This document shows positions 1-8,341 of a stretch of 64,000 nt of DNA, piece by piece. A program made the translations under genes and the position numbers. Source of the stretch: Euzebya rosea (GTDB taxonomy: Bacteria > Actinomycetota > Nitriliruptoria > Euzebyales > Euzebyaceae); NCBI RefSeq assembly GCF_003073135.1, contig NZ_PGDQ01000003.1:186001-250000 (forward strand), written 5' to 3'. Position 1 is the first letter of the stretch. Each line of letters opens with the position of its first letter. A model generated the notes under the pieces. The model made no database searches. It saw only the letters and a program-made list of their open reading frames with translations, and was not told the origin of the DNA.

Positions 1-221
1 GTCCGCCCTGTTGCGTTTTCGGGACTGATGCTGCAAACTAGCAGGCTCCCCCGGAATCCGCTCGGCGCCTGCCAGTGCTCCGCCCCCTGAACCCGAGTCG
101 GAAATGTGTGTGGGAATCACGCGCACGGGGAAGCATCGGGCCAACGAACGCGTTGTACGCGTGTACCCGCAACTCCAATCCTACCCGCCTCACACCCACG
201 AGGGAGTCTGATAGACCCTTG

Positions 222-1133
222 ATGAAGACTGTTCCGGAGGACCTTCTGGACCTCTACTTCAACGAACTCGGCACGGTGGACCTGCTCACCGCCGCGGACG
301 AGGTGCGCCTTGCCAAGGCTATCGAAGCCGGCAACGAGGCCGCCGCGATCCTCGAGTCGGGCGAGTTCGAGGACGCGGACCTGCGGAACCTCAACCGCCT
401 GGTCCGTGAGGGTCAGAACGCCTTCAACCACTTCGTGTCCGCCAACCTCCGACTGGTCGTCAACATCGCGGCCAAGTTCTCCAACCGCACCAAGCTGGGG
501 CTGGACGAGCTCATCCAGGAGGGCAACCTCGGCCTGATCCGCGCCGTCGAGAAGTTCGACTGGCGCAAGGGCTTCAAGTTCTCCACCTACGCGACGTGGT
601 GGATCCGCCAGGCGATCCAGCGTGGCATCGCCGCCAACGAGCGGACCATCCGCCTGCCCGTCGCGATGCACGACGCGGTCGTCAAGATCCGCGCCGCGCG
701 TTCCCGGCTGGAGGCGGAGAACGGCGAGGAGCCCTCGATCGAGGAGCTCGCCGAGGCCACGCGCCTGACCCCCGAGAAGGTCGAGGACGCCCTCGAGCAC
801 ATGCGCTCGGTTGCGTCCCTGGACCGCCAGGTCGGTGACGACAGCGACTCCAGCGAGCTCGGTGACTTCGTCGCCGTCGAGCCGGACTCCTTCACCACCG
901 AGATCGCCGAGGACGAGGTCCGCGGCGAGCTCCGGTCGGCTGTCGGCCACCTCGACGACCGCAGCGCCTACGTGCTCACCCGGCGGTTCGGCCTCGACGG
1001 CCGTGACCCGCTGACGCTGGACGCGCTCGGCAAGGAGCTCGACATCTCCCGCGAGTCGGTCCGCAAGATCGAGGGCCGCGCGCTGGAGAACCTCCGTCGG
1101 GACATGGCTGGCGCAGGCGCCGACGTCCGCTAG
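222..1133 (+). CDS. RNA polymerase sigma-70 factor, group 2 (SigA/HrdB-like)
   Basis: The product (303 aa) is a promoter-recognition subunit of RNA polymerase. Region 1.2 is at about residues 7-40. Regions 2.1-2.4 include DELIQEGNLGLIRAVEKF at about 95-112 and FSTYATWWIRQAI after it. Region 4.2 (about 270-294) carries the ISRESVRKIEGRAL helix-turn-helix. There is no long region 1.1, so it is shorter than a typical primary sigma and fits a group-2 factor, although a compact primary sigma cannot be excluded. The frame is open upstream to position 75, but the Arg/Ser-rich extra residues look non-native. I start at ATG 222, where homology begins; TTG 219 adjoins it and the only Shine-Dalgarno-like run (201-206) is distant. 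A terminator follows. Confidence 0.93.
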   Translation: MKTVPEDLLDLYFNELGTVDLLTAADEVRLAKAIEAGNEAAAILESGEFEDADLRNLNRLVREGQNAFNHFVSANLRLVVNIAAKFSNRTKLGLDELIQEGNLGLIRAVEKFDWRKGFKFSTYATWWIRQAIQRGIAANERTIRLPVAMHDAVVKIRAARSRLEAENGEEPSIEELAEATRLTPEKVEDALEHMRSVASLDRQVGDDSDSSELGDFVAVEPDSFTTEIAEDEVRGELRSAVGHLDDRSAYVLTRRFGLDGRDPLTLDALGKELDISRESVRKIEGRALENLRRDMAGAGADVR

Positions 1134-1177
1134 CCACTCCAGGACCGGTGTCACCTCCCGTGACACCCGCCATCGTT

Positions 1178-1206
1178 CGCCCGGGACCGCCAAGAGGTCC
1201 CGGGCG
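1178..1206 (+). terminator. Intrinsic-type hairpin after sigma gene
   Basis: Perfect 11-bp inverted repeat (1178-1188 with 1196-1206) around a 7-nt loop, 45 bp after the sigma factor stop. The following bases are only moderately T-rich, as is common in high-GC genomes. Confidence 0.7.
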
Positions 1207-1248
1207 TTCGTGTGTCCGGAGGTCCACCCGGGTGAGGCCGGGCCCGCT

Positions 1249-1277
1249 GTGGCATCCACGGCACGGTGGGCTAGGGT
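1249..1277 (+). promoter_or_regulatory. Candidate promoter of acyl-CoA dehydrogenase pair
   Basis: GTGGCA (1249-1254), 17-bp spacer, TAGGGT (1272-1277), lying 42 bp before the start codon. It matches the actinobacterial TANNNT -10 pattern. Inferred from sequence only. Confidence 0.4.
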
Positions 1278-1319
1278 GACTCGAGTCAGTTCTGGTCCAG
1301 CAACACCTCGGAGGCACAC

Positions 1320-2480
1320 ATGGATTTCCGCGACACCGCGGAGGAGGCAGCGTTCCGCAAGGAGGCGGCCGGCTGGATCGAGGACCGGCTCAGGGGCTGC
1401 CCGCACCCGCAGCCTTCCGGCCACGACGAACGGACCGTCAACTCCCGCTGGTGGCAGGAGCAGCTGGCCGACGGTGGCTGGGTCGGGCTGACCTGGCCCG
1501 AGGCGTACGGCGGCAAGGGGCTGCCCATCGCCTACGAGGCCATCTTCAACGCGGAGTCCGCGCGGCGGCACACGCCGGTGGGCATCAACATCCTCGGCGT
1601 CCTGCTCGCCGGGCCCACGATCATCGTGCACGGCACCGAGGAGCAGAAGCAGACGTACCTGCCCCGCATCCTCAACGGTGACGACATCTGGTGCCAGGGG
1701 TTCTCCGAACCCGGCGCCGGCAGTGACCTCGCGGGCCTCCGCAGCCGGGCCGAACGCACCGATGACGGATGGGTCGTCAACGGACAGAAGGTGTGGACGT
1801 CCTTCGCGCACGCGGCGAACCGGTGCATGTTGCTCGCCCGCACCGCCACCGTCGAGGAGACCGGCAGCAAGCACCAGGGCATCACCTACTTCCTGGCCGA
1901 CACCGCCGACATCGACGTCCGCCCGCTGGTGATGATCAACGGCGACGCCGACTTCAACGAGATGTTCCTGGAGGACGTGCACGTTCCCGCCGACCGCGTG
2001 CTCGGCGAGCTCGGCGGCGGCTGGCGCGTCGCGCTGACCACCCTCGGCTTCGAACGCGGCTCCCTGGCCTTCGCCACCGCCGCCGAGGCCGAAGCGGCGC
2101 TCGAACGGCTGGCCACGCGGATCGTCGAGCACGGCCTCGCCGACGACGCCGACGTGCAGCGCGAGGTCGGCCGCCTGGCCGCCGACGTGCGCTCGCTGAC
2201 CCTCACCACCATCCGACAGATGTCGGCGCTCTCCCACGGGCAGGCGCCCGGCGGCGACGGGTCGGCGGTGAAGCTCGCCTGGGCCCGCACGATGCAGGCG
2301 ATGACCCGCCTGGCGATCCGGGTGGGCGGCGACGCGGCCGTCAGCGGTGACGACTTCACCGACGCCGAGTGGATCAGCGGCTTCCTTCGTGCCCGCGGCA
2401 ACTCCGTCGAGGGCGGCACCGACGAGGTGCAACGAAGCATCATCGCCGAGCGCGTGCTCGGCCTGCCCCGTTCCCGCTGA
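1320..2480 (+). CDS. Acyl-CoA dehydrogenase, large-type partner
   Basis: FAD-dependent alpha,beta-desaturation of an acyl-CoA thioester (386 aa). The FAD/substrate-contact motif is GFSEPGAGSDLAGL at about residue 124, and the C-terminal family signature GGTDEVQRSIIAERVLGL is at about 362-380. GGAGG at 1310-1314 supports the ATG. A shorter acyl-CoA dehydrogenase-fold gene follows after 28 bp. In actinobacteria such adjacent pairs often form alpha2beta2 heterotetramers acting on bulky acyl-CoAs such as sterol side chains. The substrate cannot be read from sequence. Confidence 0.93.
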   Translation: MDFRDTAEEAAFRKEAAGWIEDRLRGCPHPQPSGHDERTVNSRWWQEQLADGGWVGLTWPEAYGGKGLPIAYEAIFNAESARRHTPVGINILGVLLAGPTIIVHGTEEQKQTYLPRILNGDDIWCQGFSEPGAGSDLAGLRSRAERTDDGWVVNGQKVWTSFAHAANRCMLLARTATVEETGSKHQGITYFLADTADIDVRPLVMINGDADFNEMFLEDVHVPADRVLGELGGGWRVALTTLGFERGSLAFATAAEAEAALERLATRIVEHGLADDADVQREVGRLAADVRSLTLTTIRQMSALSHGQAPGGDGSAVKLAWARTMQAMTRLAIRVGGDAAVSGDDFTDAEWISGFLRARGNSVEGGTDEVQRSIIAERVLGLPRSR

Positions 2481-2508
2481 GACCAGCCCACCGCACAAGG
2501 AGAGTGAC

Positions 2509-3459
2509 ATGGACGCAGTCCTGACCGAGGAGCAGCAGGCGCTGGCCGAGGCCGCCGAGGGGTTGTCCGCCGACGGCCTGACCGGTGCCCGGACCATGCT
2601 GGACGGCGGCGATGCCCCCGCCCGCCCCACCGCTGACCTGTTCGACGGCTTCAACGGCCTCGGCCTCGACAGCGGCGCAGGCGGAACGCTCGTCGATCTG
2701 GCCATCGTCGCACGGGCGCTCGGACGAACGGTCTGCCCGACCCCGTGGATGGCCCATCAGCTCGCGTTGCAGGCCGCCAGCGCCGCTGGCCTGGACATCG
2801 CCGACGGCCTCGCCGCCGACGCTCGCTGGGTGCTCGTGGACGGCGCACCCGTCGCCGTGCGCGAGGGTGGGACGGCCACCGCTGCGGTGCGGCTCGACGG
2901 GCCGACCGTCTCGCTGCACCCCGTGACCGGCGCCAGGCCGCGGACGGCGATGGACCCCTCTCGTCCTATGGCCGACCTCGAGCTCGGCGCTGCCATCGCC
3001 AGCGTCGACGGTCATGCCGACGCGGCCCGGGCACGGGTTCGGGCCGTCCTGGCGGCCGGCCTGACCGGGGTGGGGCTCGGGGCCGTCGAACGGGCGGTCG
3101 ACTACGCGATGCAACGCGAGCAGTTCGGCAAGGTCGTCGCGGCGTTCCAGGCGGTCAGCCACCAGCTGGCCGACGCCTGGACCGGCGTGGAGCTCGCGTG
3201 GTCGCTCGCGCTGTACGCCTGCTGGGCCACGGAGGAAGGGCGCGAGGACGCCGCCGCGGCCGTCGACGCCGCGGCGGCCAAGTCAGCGACGGCTGCGGTC
3301 TTCGCCGCCGAGCGCGGCATGCAGGTCCACGGCGGCATCGGGATCACCTGGGAGGCCGACCCACACCTGTCGTTGCGGCGGGCCATGGGCGACGAGGCGT
3401 GGATGGGCGGCAGCCGTCGGGCCGAGCTGGCCCTGGGGCGCGCGGTGCTTGCCCGCTGA
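2509..3459 (+). CDS. Acyl-CoA dehydrogenase, short partner subunit
   Basis: At 316 aa this is about 60 residues shorter than its neighbour. It keeps the C-terminal helical signatures YAMQREQFGKVVAAFQAVSH and QVHGGIGITWEADPHL, but its N-terminal half diverges and lacks a clear EPGAGSD motif. That is the usual look of the second subunit of heteromeric FadE enzymes, where FAD-binding and catalytic residues are divided between chains. ATG 2509 follows AAGGAGAG (2497-2504); an upstream open frame overlapping the previous gene is ignored. Co-transcription with 1320-2480 is inferred from spacing. Confidence 0.88.
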   Translation: MDAVLTEEQQALAEAAEGLSADGLTGARTMLDGGDAPARPTADLFDGFNGLGLDSGAGGTLVDLAIVARALGRTVCPTPWMAHQLALQAASAAGLDIADGLAADARWVLVDGAPVAVREGGTATAAVRLDGPTVSLHPVTGARPRTAMDPSRPMADLELGAAIASVDGHADAARARVRAVLAAGLTGVGLGAVERAVDYAMQREQFGKVVAAFQAVSHQLADAWTGVELAWSLALYACWATEEGREDAAAAVDAAAAKSATAAVFAAERGMQVHGGIGITWEADPHLSLRRAMGDEAWMGGSRRAELALGRAVLAR

Positions 3460-3465
3460 TCCGCA

Positions 3466-5244
3466 TCAGCGCAGGTCCACCTCGGTGACGTCATCGGGCT
3501 GCACCTCGTCGATGGGCTCCGTCACGGGCAGGGTGAACCTGATCCGCGTCCCCCCGGTCGGTGACTCCTCTGCCGTGATGGAGCCTCCGTGGGCGACGAC
3601 GGCGTCCCTGCAGGCGGCCAGCCCGAGACCGGATCCCATGTCCGATGCGGTCGGCGTCCGGTAGCCCGACTCGAACACCAGCTCGCGCTGGTCGGGCGGA
3701 ATCCCCTGCCCGTCGTCGTCGACGGTGACCGTCCATGTCGGGGTCGCGCTGTCGGTCCGCCGCAGCAGGACCGCCACGGTGATGCCGGGGCGATCACCGT
3801 GCTTCAGCGAGTTGCCGACCAGGTTGAGCAACACCTGCTTGAGCGTCGTCACGGGTGCGTCCACGGTGTCGTGGTTGCTCGTGAGGCTCACGGTCCCCCC
3901 GACGCGGCTGGCCTGCAGGGCGGTGAAGTCGACCAGCCAGGTCCGCAGCTCGTCGGTGGTGACGGGGGCCTCGGCGTTGGGCACCACGGCTCGGGCGTCG
4001 GCGAGCATCTCCGACACCAGGTCGGCCAGCGTCGTGGCGCTCGACTGGATGGTCTCCAGGCTCGTCTGCCGGACGGTCGGGCTGATGCCCTCGCGGGTGG
4101 CCATCTGCGCGAAGCCCTTGATGGCGGCCAGCGGCCCGCGGATGTCGTGGGCCACCCGGCGCGCGAACCTGGCCAACGCATCGTTGGACCGCAGGAGGTT
4201 GGCGTTGGCCTCCGACAGCTCGACCGACTGGCTGCGCAGGGCCTGCGTTCGGTGGGCAACCGTCTCCTCCAGCGTCGCGTTGAGCGCAGCCAGCTCGGCC
4301 GTGCGTGCCCGGACCTGCTGCCGCAGCAGGGCGACCCCGCCGGCGAAGACCAGCAGCAGCGCCAGCCCGGCCCACAGGAGCGGGACCAGCCATGTCGGCA
4401 GGGCCCGCTGGTCGGGGTCGGTCAGGTCGAACCCGGTCCACTGGACGTGGATGACCGACATCTCCGTCGGCGACACCAGCGAGCGCCCGACCCGGAGGAT
4501 CTCCAGCGGTGGGGAGTTCGCTCGGCCCCACGCCGACACCTCTGCCACGTCGATGGGTTCGCCCACGACCCGGAGCGTCCCGCGGTCCTGCTGTCGCAGC
4601 ACGTGGGTCGTCAGCGCGAGCGGACCCGCCCACAGGTCGACGTCGCCCTCGTACACCGCGCCGACGGCGTCCGGGATGGATGCTGCGGGCACGTACCGCA
4701 GCTCCGGGTACTCGGCGAGGATCCGTTCTTCCACCACGGAACCGGGGATGGACGTGACGGTGCGACCGTCGAGGTTCGCGGTGGAGAGGATGTCGGTTGC
4801 ATCCGGTCCGACGGCGAAGGCGACCGGCGTGTGGGCAAGCGTGTCGACGGGCTGGGCAAACGAGGTCAGGTCCGGTCGTGCGGCCAACCCCGGGAGGATG
4901 TCGATGGAGCCGTCGCGCAACGCCTCGACCGCCTCGCCCGGGTCGTCGAAGATCACGGTCTCGAGCTGGGCACCGACCTTGAGGGCCATCAGCTCGGTCA
5001 GCGCCATGGCCCAGCCCCCGGTCACCTGTCCGTCGACCACGACGACCGCCGGGGCGATGGTGCTCGTGGCGCCGACCCGGATGGGGCCGTCGGTGGCCAG
5101 CCATGTCCGCTGGTCCTCGGTGAGCAGGTCCGTCGACGGCTGGCCGGAACACGCGGACAGGACCAGCCCGAGGACCAGCCAGACCACCCCGCTGGGCCAG
5201 CTGCGGGACAGCGGGCGGTGAACGACGTTCATCGAGGGAATCAT
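3466..5244 (-). CDS. Sensor histidine kinase with extracytoplasmic solute-binding domain
   Basis: 592 aa. The N-terminus carries a hydrophobic segment ending in a lipobox-like LSAC (Cys32). Residues about 50-270 resemble a type-3 periplasmic solute-binding domain (SBP_bac_3), followed by a membrane segment near 283-307, a coiled-coil linker and a HisKA/HATPase core. The phospho-acceptor is His366 in RVAHDIRGPL; the N box is NLVGNSLKHG, and DDDGQGIP and GSGLGLA are G boxes. The layout is BvgS/EvgS-like with a single sensor domain and no receiver. No response regulator gene adjoins it. It converges on the dehydrogenase pair with only 6 bp between stops. ATG 5232 is an alternative start. Confidence 0.9.
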   Translation of the reverse strand: MIPSMNVVHRPLSRSWPSGVVWLVLGLVLSACSGQPSTDLLTEDQRTWLATDGPIRVGATSTIAPAVVVVDGQVTGGWAMALTELMALKVGAQLETVIFDDPGEAVEALRDGSIDILPGLAARPDLTSFAQPVDTLAHTPVAFAVGPDATDILSTANLDGRTVTSIPGSVVEERILAEYPELRYVPAASIPDAVGAVYEGDVDLWAGPLALTTHVLRQQDRGTLRVVGEPIDVAEVSAWGRANSPPLEILRVGRSLVSPTEMSVIHVQWTGFDLTDPDQRALPTWLVPLLWAGLALLLVFAGGVALLRQQVRARTAELAALNATLEETVAHRTQALRSQSVELSEANANLLRSNDALARFARRVAHDIRGPLAAIKGFAQMATREGISPTVRQTSLETIQSSATTLADLVSEMLADARAVVPNAEAPVTTDELRTWLVDFTALQASRVGGTVSLTSNHDTVDAPVTTLKQVLLNLVGNSLKHGDRPGITVAVLLRRTDSATPTWTVTVDDDGQGIPPDQRELVFESGYRTPTASDMGSGLGLAACRDAVVAHGGSITAEESPTGGTRIRFTLPVTEPIDEVQPDDVTEVDLR

Positions 5245-5568
5245 GTCATGTGTGGGGCTTCACGAGGGGGAGGGGTCGTGTTACGTTCGACGCAGTCGAG
5301 AACGAGGTTGATCCCCTCGAGCATCGTATCGAACAGGAGTCGCTCAGGGCTCCGCCCACGGCCATGGACAACGCGGTCGATACGAGAAGTCGACGACCTG
5401 GGAAGTAACCGATAAGGCTCCGGCAAGACGGTCCTCGCGGACCGCGCCGGGGCCTTACTCGTTTTCCGATGGGTCCGTGTGCAGTCCACGGGAAGCCCGA
5501 CGATGGAACATCCCGACGAACCGCGGAGTTGACCCGCACAGCGCAGCACGATCGACAAGGAGCACCCA
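5245..5568. other. Intergenic region with nested hairpin; no convincing gene
   Basis: This 324-bp divergent region separates the sensor kinase and the flavoprotein. The one notable element is the nested hairpin at 5414-5456. A 45-codon Arg-rich frame (5278-5415, GTG start after a purine run) ends inside that hairpin. It uses TTA, AGA and ATA codons that are rare here, so I do not call it a gene. No tRNA or known riboswitch is recognised. Confidence 0.6.
5414..5456 (+). terminator. Nested two-tier hairpin with T tract
   Basis: The outer arms 5414-5424 and 5446-5456 pair over 11 bp with one G-U wobble. Inside, CGGTCC/GGACCG (5429-5434, 5439-5444) closes a 4-nt loop. A TTTT run follows at about 5462. 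It looks like an intrinsic terminator on the plus strand, about 110 bp before the next start codon, so it may end a small RNA or attenuate the flavoprotein gene. Confidence 0.5.
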
Positions 5569-6969
5569 GTGAGCGAGACCTACGACGTGGTCGTCATCGG
5601 TGGAGGGCCAGCAGGCGAGAACGCGGGGGACCGGGCCGTCAAGGCGGGACTCCGCGTGGCGCTGGTGGAGAAGGAGCTCGTCGGGGGTGAGTGCTCGTAC
5701 TGGGGATGCATGCCCTCCAAGGCGCTGCTGCGCCCCGGGGAGGCGTTGGCTGCCCTTCGGCGTGTCCCCGGTGCACGTGCGGCGATCACGGGTGGGATCG
5801 ACGTGGACAAGGCGTTGGCGCGGCGCGACTCGTTGAGCGCGGGCCTCGACGACTCCGGCCAGGTCGAGTGGGTCGAGTCCGCGGGCATGGACCTGGTCCG
5901 CGGGCACGGGCGGCTGGCAGGAGAGCGGACGGTCGAGGTGACGGCCGAGGACGGCAGCGTCCGTACCCTGATCGCCGAGAAGGGCGTGATCATCGGCGTC
6001 GGGACGGGGGCTGCCATCCCGCCGATCGAGGGCCTGCGCGACATCAGGACGTGGACCAACCGGGACGTCACCCAGGCCAAGGAGGTCCCGGCGCGCCTGG
6101 TGGTCCTCGGGGGCGGGGTCATCGGCGTGGAGATGGCGCAGGCCATGCGCTGGCTCGGCAGCGAGGAGGTCACCATCGTGGAGATGGCCGACCGGCTTGT
6201 CCCGCGGGAGGAGGCGTTCGCCGGCGAGGAGCTTCGCGAGGCGCTGGAGGAGATGGGGATCACCGTGATGACCGGGGTGCGGATGGTCAGGGCCGAACGG
6301 TCCGCCGACGACGCGCCCGTCACCGCAACCCTGGAGGACGGCACGACGGTGACCGGCGACGAGATCCTCGTCGCGGTCGGTCGGCGCCCCCTGACCGACG
6401 ACCTCGGCCTGGACACCGTCGGCCTGGAGCCCGGCCGGTACGTGGAGGTGGACGACTTCCTGCGTGCCACGGGCGTCGAGGGTGGGTGGCTGTACGCCGT
6501 CGGGGATGCCAACGGGCGGGCGCTGCTGACCCACCAGGGCAAGTACCAGGCCCGCATCGCCGGGGACCACATCGGGGGCAGGGACGTCGGCCGAGGCGCG
6601 TGGGCCGACCACACCGCCGTTCCCCGCGTGGTGTTCACCGATCCCCAGATCGCGGCCGTCGGCATGACGGAGGCCGAGGCCCGCGAGCGCTGGGACAACG
6701 TCGACACCGTGCGGTACGACATGGGCCACACCGCCGGCGCGGCGACCACCGGGCAGGGGATCAGCGGGACCAGCCAGCTCGTCATCGACGCGGACCGGCG
6801 CGTCATCGTCGGCGCGACGTTCGTGGGCCCGCACGTCGGTGAGATGCTCCACGCCGCCACGATCGCCATCGTCGGCGAGGTCCCGCTGGATCGCCTGTGG
6901 CACGCCGTCCCGGCCTATCCCACGATGTCGGAGATCTGGCTGCGGTTCCTCGAGGCCCACGGCATGTGA
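5569..6969 (+). CDS. FAD/NAD(P)-dependent disulfide oxidoreductase (dihydrolipoyl dehydrogenase family)
   Basis: 466 aa flavoprotein: N-terminal FAD-binding GGGPAGENAG (11-20), redox disulfide Cys42-x4-Cys47, central NAD(P)-binding GGGVIGVEMAQ (about 179-189), second FAD motif YAVGDANG, and C-terminal dimerisation domain. In lipoamide dehydrogenases the C-terminal motif has a catalytic His (HPT..E); here it is AYPTMSE, with Tyr450 in place of His and Glu455 kept. This resembles SthA- and MerA-like relatives, so the substrate may not be lipoamide. No 2-oxoacid dehydrogenase genes adjoin it. GTG 5569 follows AAGGAG (5557-5562). A strong terminator follows. Confidence 0.88.
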   Translation: MSETYDVVVIGGGPAGENAGDRAVKAGLRVALVEKELVGGECSYWGCMPSKALLRPGEALAALRRVPGARAAITGGIDVDKALARRDSLSAGLDDSGQVEWVESAGMDLVRGHGRLAGERTVEVTAEDGSVRTLIAEKGVIIGVGTGAAIPPIEGLRDIRTWTNRDVTQAKEVPARLVVLGGGVIGVEMAQAMRWLGSEEVTIVEMADRLVPREEAFAGEELREALEEMGITVMTGVRMVRAERSADDAPVTATLEDGTTVTGDEILVAVGRRPLTDDLGLDTVGLEPGRYVEVDDFLRATGVEGGWLYAVGDANGRALLTHQGKYQARIAGDHIGGRDVGRGAWADHTAVPRVVFTDPQIAAVGMTEAEARERWDNVDTVRYDMGHTAGAATTGQGISGTSQLVIDADRRVIVGATFVGPHVGEMLHAATIAIVGEVPLDRLWHAVPAYPTMSEIWLRFLEAHGM

Positions 6970-7001
6970 CCGCTGGGGTTCTCCACGTCGACGCCCACCC
7001 G

Positions 7002-7041
7002 ACGGCCGTGCGCGAGCAGCGCACGGCCGTTCGTCGCTTTT
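7002..7041 (+). terminator. Intrinsic terminator after flavoprotein gene
   Basis: Perfect 12-bp stem (7002-7013 with 7019-7030), 5-nt loop, and a T run at 7038-7041. Confidence 0.8.
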
Positions 7042-7065
7042 CTGCCTCGAGTTGCGTCGCGTGGC

Positions 7066-7094
7066 TTGACACCGCCCCCACCGGTCTTTAAGTT
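7066..7094 (+). promoter_or_regulatory. Promoter of alpha-glucoside operon
   Basis: Consensus -35 TTGACA (7066-7071), 17-bp spacer, -10 TAAGTT (7089-7094). Expected start of transcription is near 7101, inside the palindrome at 7093-7118. Confidence 0.75.
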
Positions 7095-7118
7095 CGGCTA
7101 CTAAGTTAAGTAGCCGAA
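7093..7118. promoter_or_regulatory. Operator palindrome, probable ROK regulator site
   Basis: Perfect 10-bp arms TTCGGCTACT (7093-7102) and AGTAGCCGAA (7109-7118) around a 6-bp spacer. It overlaps the end of the -10 box and the predicted start site, so a bound protein would block initiation. It lies 15 bp before the ROK gene, which suggests autorepression relieved by sugar. Confidence 0.7.
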
Positions 7119-7132
7119 AGAAAGAGGGACGA

Positions 7133-8341
7133 GTGCTGGGCAACGCTGGCCGACGTGCCGACGTGCTGCGCGTCATCGCGCTGGACGGGCCGATCCCCCG
7201 CACCCGCATCGCGGATGCGCTGGGGGTGTCGAGCGCGACCGTCACCACGATCACCCGTGAGCTGATCGAGTCCGGCCTGGTGACGATGAGCGGCAAGCGT
7301 CCGGCCAGCGGGCGTCGGGGTCGTCCCCTGGAGATGTTGAGCATCGCCCCCGACGCCGCGACCGTGCTCGGGGCCAAGGTCAGCGACGACCACGTCACCG
7401 CCGTGACCACCGACCTGCGCGGATCCGTCACGGGACGCTGGGTGCTGCCCTTCGATCCTCGTCAGGACGATGCCCCCGCACGGCTGGGGCACCTGCTGCT
7501 GGACACCGTGGGTGACGTCCCGCTGGTGGGCGTGGGGCTCGGCGTCCCGGGCACCGTCGCCAACGGCGACGCCGGCGCCGTCACCACCCCCATGTTCGGC
7601 TGGCGCGACCTGCCGCTCGGCAGCACGGCCAGCGACATCCTCGGCGTGCCGGTCGTGGTGGACAACGACGTGAACACCCTCGCCATCTGGCAGCACCTGC
7701 ACGGTGCGGCGCGCGACGTCGAGAACTTCCTGACCGTCACGATCGGCCGCGGCATCGGCCTGGGGGTCCACCTCGACGGCGCCGTGCGGCGCGGCCGGGG
7801 CGGCGCGGGCGAGCTCGGTCACACGCTGGCCGTGCTGGACGGCCCCCGCTGCGAGTGCGGCCGGCGGGGCTGCCTCGAGGCGATCGCTGCCGACCCGGCG
7901 ATGGTCGGCCAGGCCCGTGATCGCGGCCTGCTCGAGGCCGACGGGGGCATCGATGACCTGCGCCGCCTGGCCGAGGACTCCGCCGAGGCGGCCGCCGTCT
8001 TCGCGACGGCGGGCGCCCATCTGGGACGGGCCGTCGCCAACCTCGTCAACCTCCTCGCGCCCGAGGCGATCGTCGTCGCGGGGGAGGGGGTCGCCGCCTG
8101 GCCGCTGCTGGCCGAGGGCTTCGTCCCGGCCTTCGACGCCGGTGTGCTCGACGTGCACGCCGACACCACGGTGATCGTGGAGCCGTGGGCGGACGATGCC
8201 TGGGCCCAGGGTGCCGCGGCGCTCGTGCTCGGCTGGGTGCTCGGCGTGGCCCCGGACACCGCCGGCCCGTCGACCTCCAGTCCACCCGACGCCGGCGGCC
8301 CGCTGGCCGAGCTCGACGGACCCACCGCGGTGACGGCGTGA
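7133..8341 (+). CDS. ROK-family transcriptional regulator
   Basis: 402 aa. The N-terminal winged helix-turn-helix (about residues 5-60) contains RTRIADALGVSSATVTTITR. The sugar-kinase-like ROK domain includes DNDVNTLAIW and the zinc-binding signature GH...CECGRRGCLEAIAAD (about 225-250). It most likely represses the transporter/hydrolase operon that it leads, acting at the palindrome immediately upstream. GTG 7133 follows an AAAGAGGGA ribosome site. The stop overlaps the next start codon (GTGA). The C-terminal tail is Pro/Ala-rich and probably disordered. Confidence 0.9.
   Translation: MLGNAGRRADVLRVIALDGPIPRTRIADALGVSSATVTTITRELIESGLVTMSGKRPASGRRGRPLEMLSIAPDAATVLGAKVSDDHVTAVTTDLRGSVTGRWVLPFDPRQDDAPARLGHLLLDTVGDVPLVGVGLGVPGTVANGDAGAVTTPMFGWRDLPLGSTASDILGVPVVVDNDVNTLAIWQHLHGAARDVENFLTVTIGRGIGLGVHLDGAVRRGRGGAGELGHTLAVLDGPRCECGRRGCLEAIAADPAMVGQARDRGLLEADGGIDDLRRLAEDSAEAAAVFATAGAHLGRAVANLVNLLAPEAIVVAGEGVAAWPLLAEGFVPAFDAGVLDVHADTTVIVEPWADDAWAQGAAALVLGWVLGVAPDTAGPSTSSPPDAGGPLAELDGPTAVTA

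Noticed and set aside
117-2705. 862-codon open frame on the minus strand
   Set aside because: Antisense to the sigma factor and dehydrogenase genes; low-complexity Gly/Ala/Val/Arg composition and no domain. A GC-rich shadow frame.
5278-5415. 45-codon Arg/Ser-rich frame after a purine-rich run
   Set aside because: Uses several codons rare in this genome and ends inside a terminator-like hairpin; no homology recognised.
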